From contig JAHDDN010000208.1 in the NCBI GenBank assembly GCA_020629335.1, forward strand, positions 1-9,049: a stretch of DNA of 9,049 nt. Direction: 5' to 3'. The notes below the pieces were generated by a model. It was not told where the DNA came from, did no database searches, and saw only the letters and a program-made list of their open reading frames with translations. Positions 6,641-9,049 of the stretch are shown here, one piece after another; position 1 is the stretch's first letter; each line of letters opens with the position of its first letter. The position numbers and the translations under genes were made by a program. This DNA is from Chitinophagales bacterium (GTDB taxonomy: Bacteria > Bacteroidota > Bacteroidia > Chitinophagales > UBA2359).

Positions 6641-7597
6641 ATGATGAAATGGATAATAAGCATACTGCTGTTGTTATTGAGTCATGGTTTATTGGCTCAA
6701 TATCCCACTGTTAATTTAGCATTGGATACCAATCAAATATTGATAGGAGAACAAGTCTCCTTACAATTGGAAGTATTACATGATCCAGCCATTGAAATTG
6801 AGTGGCCAGAGTGGAAGGATAATTTAGGAGATATGGAAGTCGTCAGAACCTTACCGATTGATTCCTCCTCTAAAGAAGGGCTATTGAGAAAAGCACAAAT
6901 AATTCATTTGACAGCTTGGGATTCTGGCTATTATGATATACCAGGGATATTAGTCCACTTCTATGAAAATCAACAACGAAAAAAAGTAAAAACTAAAAAA
7001 CAATCAATCGCTGTTTCTAATGTAGCAGTAAACCTAGAAGAAGACATTAGGCCGATTAAGGATATTATAGCATTGCCTATGACTTGGGGGGAAATCATGC
7101 GCTATGTCTTGATAGGACTATTAGGCCTATTCCTGCTAATAGGATTGATATATTATTTCTCTAAACGCAAAAAAGTAGTTGAAGAAGTCGAAGGCAAAAA
7201 GCAAGTAATAGTAAAAGAAGCCCATGAGATTGCCTTGGAAAAGCTTCAAGTATTAGAGGAGTCAAAATTATGGCAAAAAGGCGAAACCAAAGCCTACTAT
7301 GTGGGCTTAACAGATATAATCAGAGAGTATATGGAGGGGCGCTTTAATATTTCAGCTTTTGAATATACCTCCGATGAAATAATGGGTGCTATGAAGGGCT
7401 TAAATGTCAAGAATACCATCAAAGATCGTTTAGGAGAGATGTTTACCTATGCCGATTTGGCAAAGTTTGCCAAAGCACAACCTACAACAGAAAACAATAT
7501 CCAAAGCTTCAAAGATGTTCGAAAGTTTGTACTACATACTAAGAAAACAGCTAGTACAGATGAGCAAGAAGAGGAAACAGAAATGACAGAAGTATAA
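6641..7597 (+). CDS. BatD-like / DUF4381-like membrane protein of the Bat operon
   Basis: This is a single-pass inner-membrane protein of 318 residues with a periplasmic N-terminal domain. Residues 1-20 are a signal peptide ending LLAQ. Residues 21-128 are a beta-rich domain (NQILIGEQVSLQLEV, WDSGYYDIPG) resembling the start of BatD/oxygen-tolerance proteins. A transmembrane helix lies at about 152-173 with a following KRKK. The cytoplasmic part (190-300) has the KLWQKGETKAYYVGLTDIIREY pattern seen in DUF4381-like proteins, then an acidic tail. It lacks the length of full BatD, so I see it as the short BatD-like protein that Bacteroidota usually place between DUF58 and BatA. Two ATGs in tandem (6641, 6644) make the start ambiguous by one residue. 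It ends 4 bases before batA. Confidence 0.8.
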   Translation: MMKWIISILLLLLSHGLLAQYPTVNLALDTNQILIGEQVSLQLEVLHDPAIEIEWPEWKDNLGDMEVVRTLPIDSSSKEGLLRKAQIIHLTAWDSGYYDIPGILVHFYENQQRKKVKTKKQSIAVSNVAVNLEEDIRPIKDIIALPMTWGEIMRYVLIGLLGLFLLIGLIYYFSKRKKVVEEVEGKKQVIVKEAHEIALEKLQVLEESKLWQKGETKAYYVGLTDIIREYMEGRFNISAFEYTSDEIMGAMKGLNVKNTIKDRLGEMFTYADLAKFAKAQPTTENNIQSFKDVRKFVLHTKKTASTDEQEEETEMTEV

Positions 7598-7601
7598 TAA
7601 T

Positions 7602-8609
7602 ATGCCATTATTATTGAACATAAGTTTTGCGAGTCCTTGGTACTTATTGCTACTACTGCTAATACCTTTGTTTATTTTTTGGCAGTGGTATAAGAGAGGG
7701 CAAGAATATCCAGAACTCAAAGTGTCTTCATTGGATGCTTTTAAAGGCAAAAACTCCTTAACAGGGAAGTTACGTCCTTTGTTGAGGTGGTTGAAAATTG
7801 CAGCTTTTGCTTTATTGGTGATTGCTTTAGCTCGACCGCAAGATACATTAGAGGAAGAGAAAATTAATGCAGACGGAATCGATATTGTCATGGTGATGGA
7901 TATCTCTGGAAGTATGTTAGCGGAAGATTTTGAGCCTAATCGTTTAGAAGCTGCTAAAAGAGTGGGTAGTCAATTTATACAAAATAGAAAATTTGATCGT
8001 ATTGGATTAGTGGTATATGCTGGCGAAAGCTTTACGCAATGTCCAATCACGACTGATTATAATGTCTTACAAAAAATGATGGAGGAAGTCCAACATGCAG
8101 GATTAACGCAAATCTTGGATGGAACTGCCATTGGAATGGGCTTGGCAACAGGCGTTAACCGATTAAAAGATAGCGAGACAAAAAGCAAGATCATTGTTTT
8201 GATGACAGATGGTGTAAATACTGCTGGTACTATTGATCCAATCACGGCTGCCGAAATGGCTAGCCAATTTGGAATTAAGGTGTATACCATTGGCGTCGGG
8301 ACAAGAGGAATGGCGCCTTACCCTGTAAGAAGGGGACCATTTGTTACTCGCCAAAATATGGAGGTGCAGATTGACGAGGAATTACTGAAAGAAATTGCCC
8401 AAAAGACAGACGGACAATACTATAGAGCCGTTGATGAAAAAAGCTTAGTCAATATCTATCAGGAAATTGATCGTTTAGAGAAGACTGAAGTAGAGGTGAC
8501 AGCCATTAAGCGATACACGGAGAAGTTCCATCAATTTGCTCTATTGGCTGCTATCTTGATGTTAGGAGAAATATTATTGAGAAATACTATTTTTAGAGGC
8601 TTGCCTTAA
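7602..8609 (+). CDS. batA: BatA, VWA-domain inner-membrane protein
   Basis: This is a VWA protein of the Bacteroides aerotolerance operon, 335 residues and of normal family length. Hydrophobic helices lie at about 12-27, 62-78 and 309-326. The VWA domain between them has a complete MIDAS: D100-I-S102-G-S104 (MDISGSM), T175 in DGTAIG, and D203 in MTDG. Other family hallmarks are ALARPQ (75-80), GVGTRGMAPYPV (231-242) and QNMEVQIDEELLKEIA (251-266). The C-terminus IFRGLP matches BatA ends. The start ATG follows the previous stop by 4 bases, so translation is probably coupled. The domain is expected to face the periplasm or to associate with MoxR; the topology is inferred from family knowledge. 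The next gene begins 10 bases after the stop. Confidence 0.95.
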   Translation: MPLLLNISFASPWYLLLLLLIPLFIFWQWYKRGQEYPELKVSSLDAFKGKNSLTGKLRPLLRWLKIAAFALLVIALARPQDTLEEEKINADGIDIVMVMDISGSMLAEDFEPNRLEAAKRVGSQFIQNRKFDRIGLVVYAGESFTQCPITTDYNVLQKMMEEVQHAGLTQILDGTAIGMGLATGVNRLKDSETKSKIIVLMTDGVNTAGTIDPITAAEMASQFGIKVYTIGVGTRGMAPYPVRRGPFVTRQNMEVQIDEELLKEIAQKTDGQYYRAVDEKSLVNIYQEIDRLEKTEVEVTAIKRYTEKFHQFALLAAILMLGEILLRNTIFRGLP

Positions 8610-8619
8610 ATTTATTAGT

Positions 8620-9049
8620 GTGCTGAATTTTGAAAATGAAATATACTTATACGCTTTACTGATTATTCCCATAATCATATTGCTACTCTATGCCCTACAC
8701 TATAGGAAAAAGAAGCAGTTGAGCGAGTTTGGTAATGAGGCATTGATACATCGTATGATGCCAGATTTCTCTATGCGTAGGATACAGATAAAAACCTTCC
8801 TTTATCTCTTAGCTCTTGCCTTTGTTTTAATTGGATTAGCCAATTTACAAGAAGGTACTAAATTAGAAAAGGTTAAGCGAGAAGGTATTGATGTCATGAT
8901 CGCTTTAGATGTGTCTAAAAGTATGTTGGCCGAAGATATTCAGCCAAGCCGTATTGATAAATCGAAAAAATTAGTTTCTGAGCTAATTGAAAGTTTAAGC
9001 AATGATAGAGTCGGAATTATCATTTTTGCTGGAAATGCTTATTTGCAAT
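8620..9049 (+). CDS. batB: BatB, VWA-domain membrane protein, 3' truncated by window edge, GTG start
   Basis: The frame opens at GTG 8620 and reads MLNFENEIYLYALLIIP, which matches the usual ML-FE...YLYAL start of BatB proteins. No in-frame ATG exists that would keep the first membrane helix. Visible are 143 complete codons. Membrane helices lie at about 9-27 and 57-74; the latter ends in GLANLQEGTK, the equivalent of the ALARPQ motif of BatA. The VWA domain opens with GIDVMIALDVSKSM (MIDAS D97-x-S99-x-S101) and breaks off in FAGNAYLQ. Residues equivalent to the later MIDAS Thr and Asp lie outside the window. It is a paralogue of BatA next door and probably forms a pair with it. It is co-transcribed, with 10 bases between the two genes. 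Confidence 0.92.
   Translation, partial: MLNFENEIYLYALLIIPIIILLLYALHYRKKKQLSEFGNEALIHRMMPDFSMRRIQIKTFLYLLALAFVLIGLANLQEGTKLEKVKREGIDVMIALDVSKSMLAEDIQPSRIDKSKKLVSELIESLSNDRVGIIIFAGNAYLQ

Noticed and set aside
7532..8354. Minus-strand frames at 7532-7891, 8057-8290 and 8163-8354
   Set aside because: They run antisense to the BatD-like gene and batA, which are strongly supported, and show no domain motifs.

Overview
The window looks like the chromosome of a member of the Bacteroidota. The evidence is a C-terminal type IX secretion (T9SS) sorting domain, two promoter-like motifs of the TAnnTTTG type, A+T-rich intergenic DNA, and a MoxR/DUF58/BatA/BatB gene order of the Bacteroidota kind. The repeat domains of the large secreted protein resemble those I associate with Saprospiria (Lewinella/Haliscomenobacter relatives). 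That finer placement is inference.

Layout: positions 1-162 hold a copy of an interspersed repeat element, oriented leftward and cut by the window edge. A strong intrinsic terminator (165-204) follows. It ends a leftward gene (stop at 239, start most likely at 3985) for a secreted modular T9SS protein of about 1,250 residues. Positions 3986-4318 are an A+T-rich divergent intergenic region with one promoter-like -7 box for each direction. A second copy of the repeat element (4319-4540) reads rightward and appears to lie inside the 5' leader of the next operon.

From 4602 to the right edge runs a tightly packed rightward operon: MoxR AAA+ ATPase, membrane-anchored DUF58 protein, BatD-like/DUF4381-like membrane protein, BatA, and a 5' part of BatB that begins at GTG 8620 and runs off the window. 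This is the Bacteroidota 'Bat' (Bacteroides aerotolerance) locus. In the family model, a MoxR ATPase works with von Willebrand A (VWA) proteins at the inner membrane and periplasm in envelope maturation or stress tolerance; the exact substrate is unsettled. batC, batD and batE would be expected beyond the right edge.

The genes are of recognisable families. The least explained signal is the pair of repeat elements. They diverge outward from the T9SS gene and share a GGGGCTTCCC head and a GTCGGGCTGTCCGCT body. Between these they carry inverted-repeat stems at the same place but of entirely different sequence, which suggests conservation of an RNA or DNA structure rather than of sequence. I see no CRISPR array, tRNA, rRNA, transposase or defence system.
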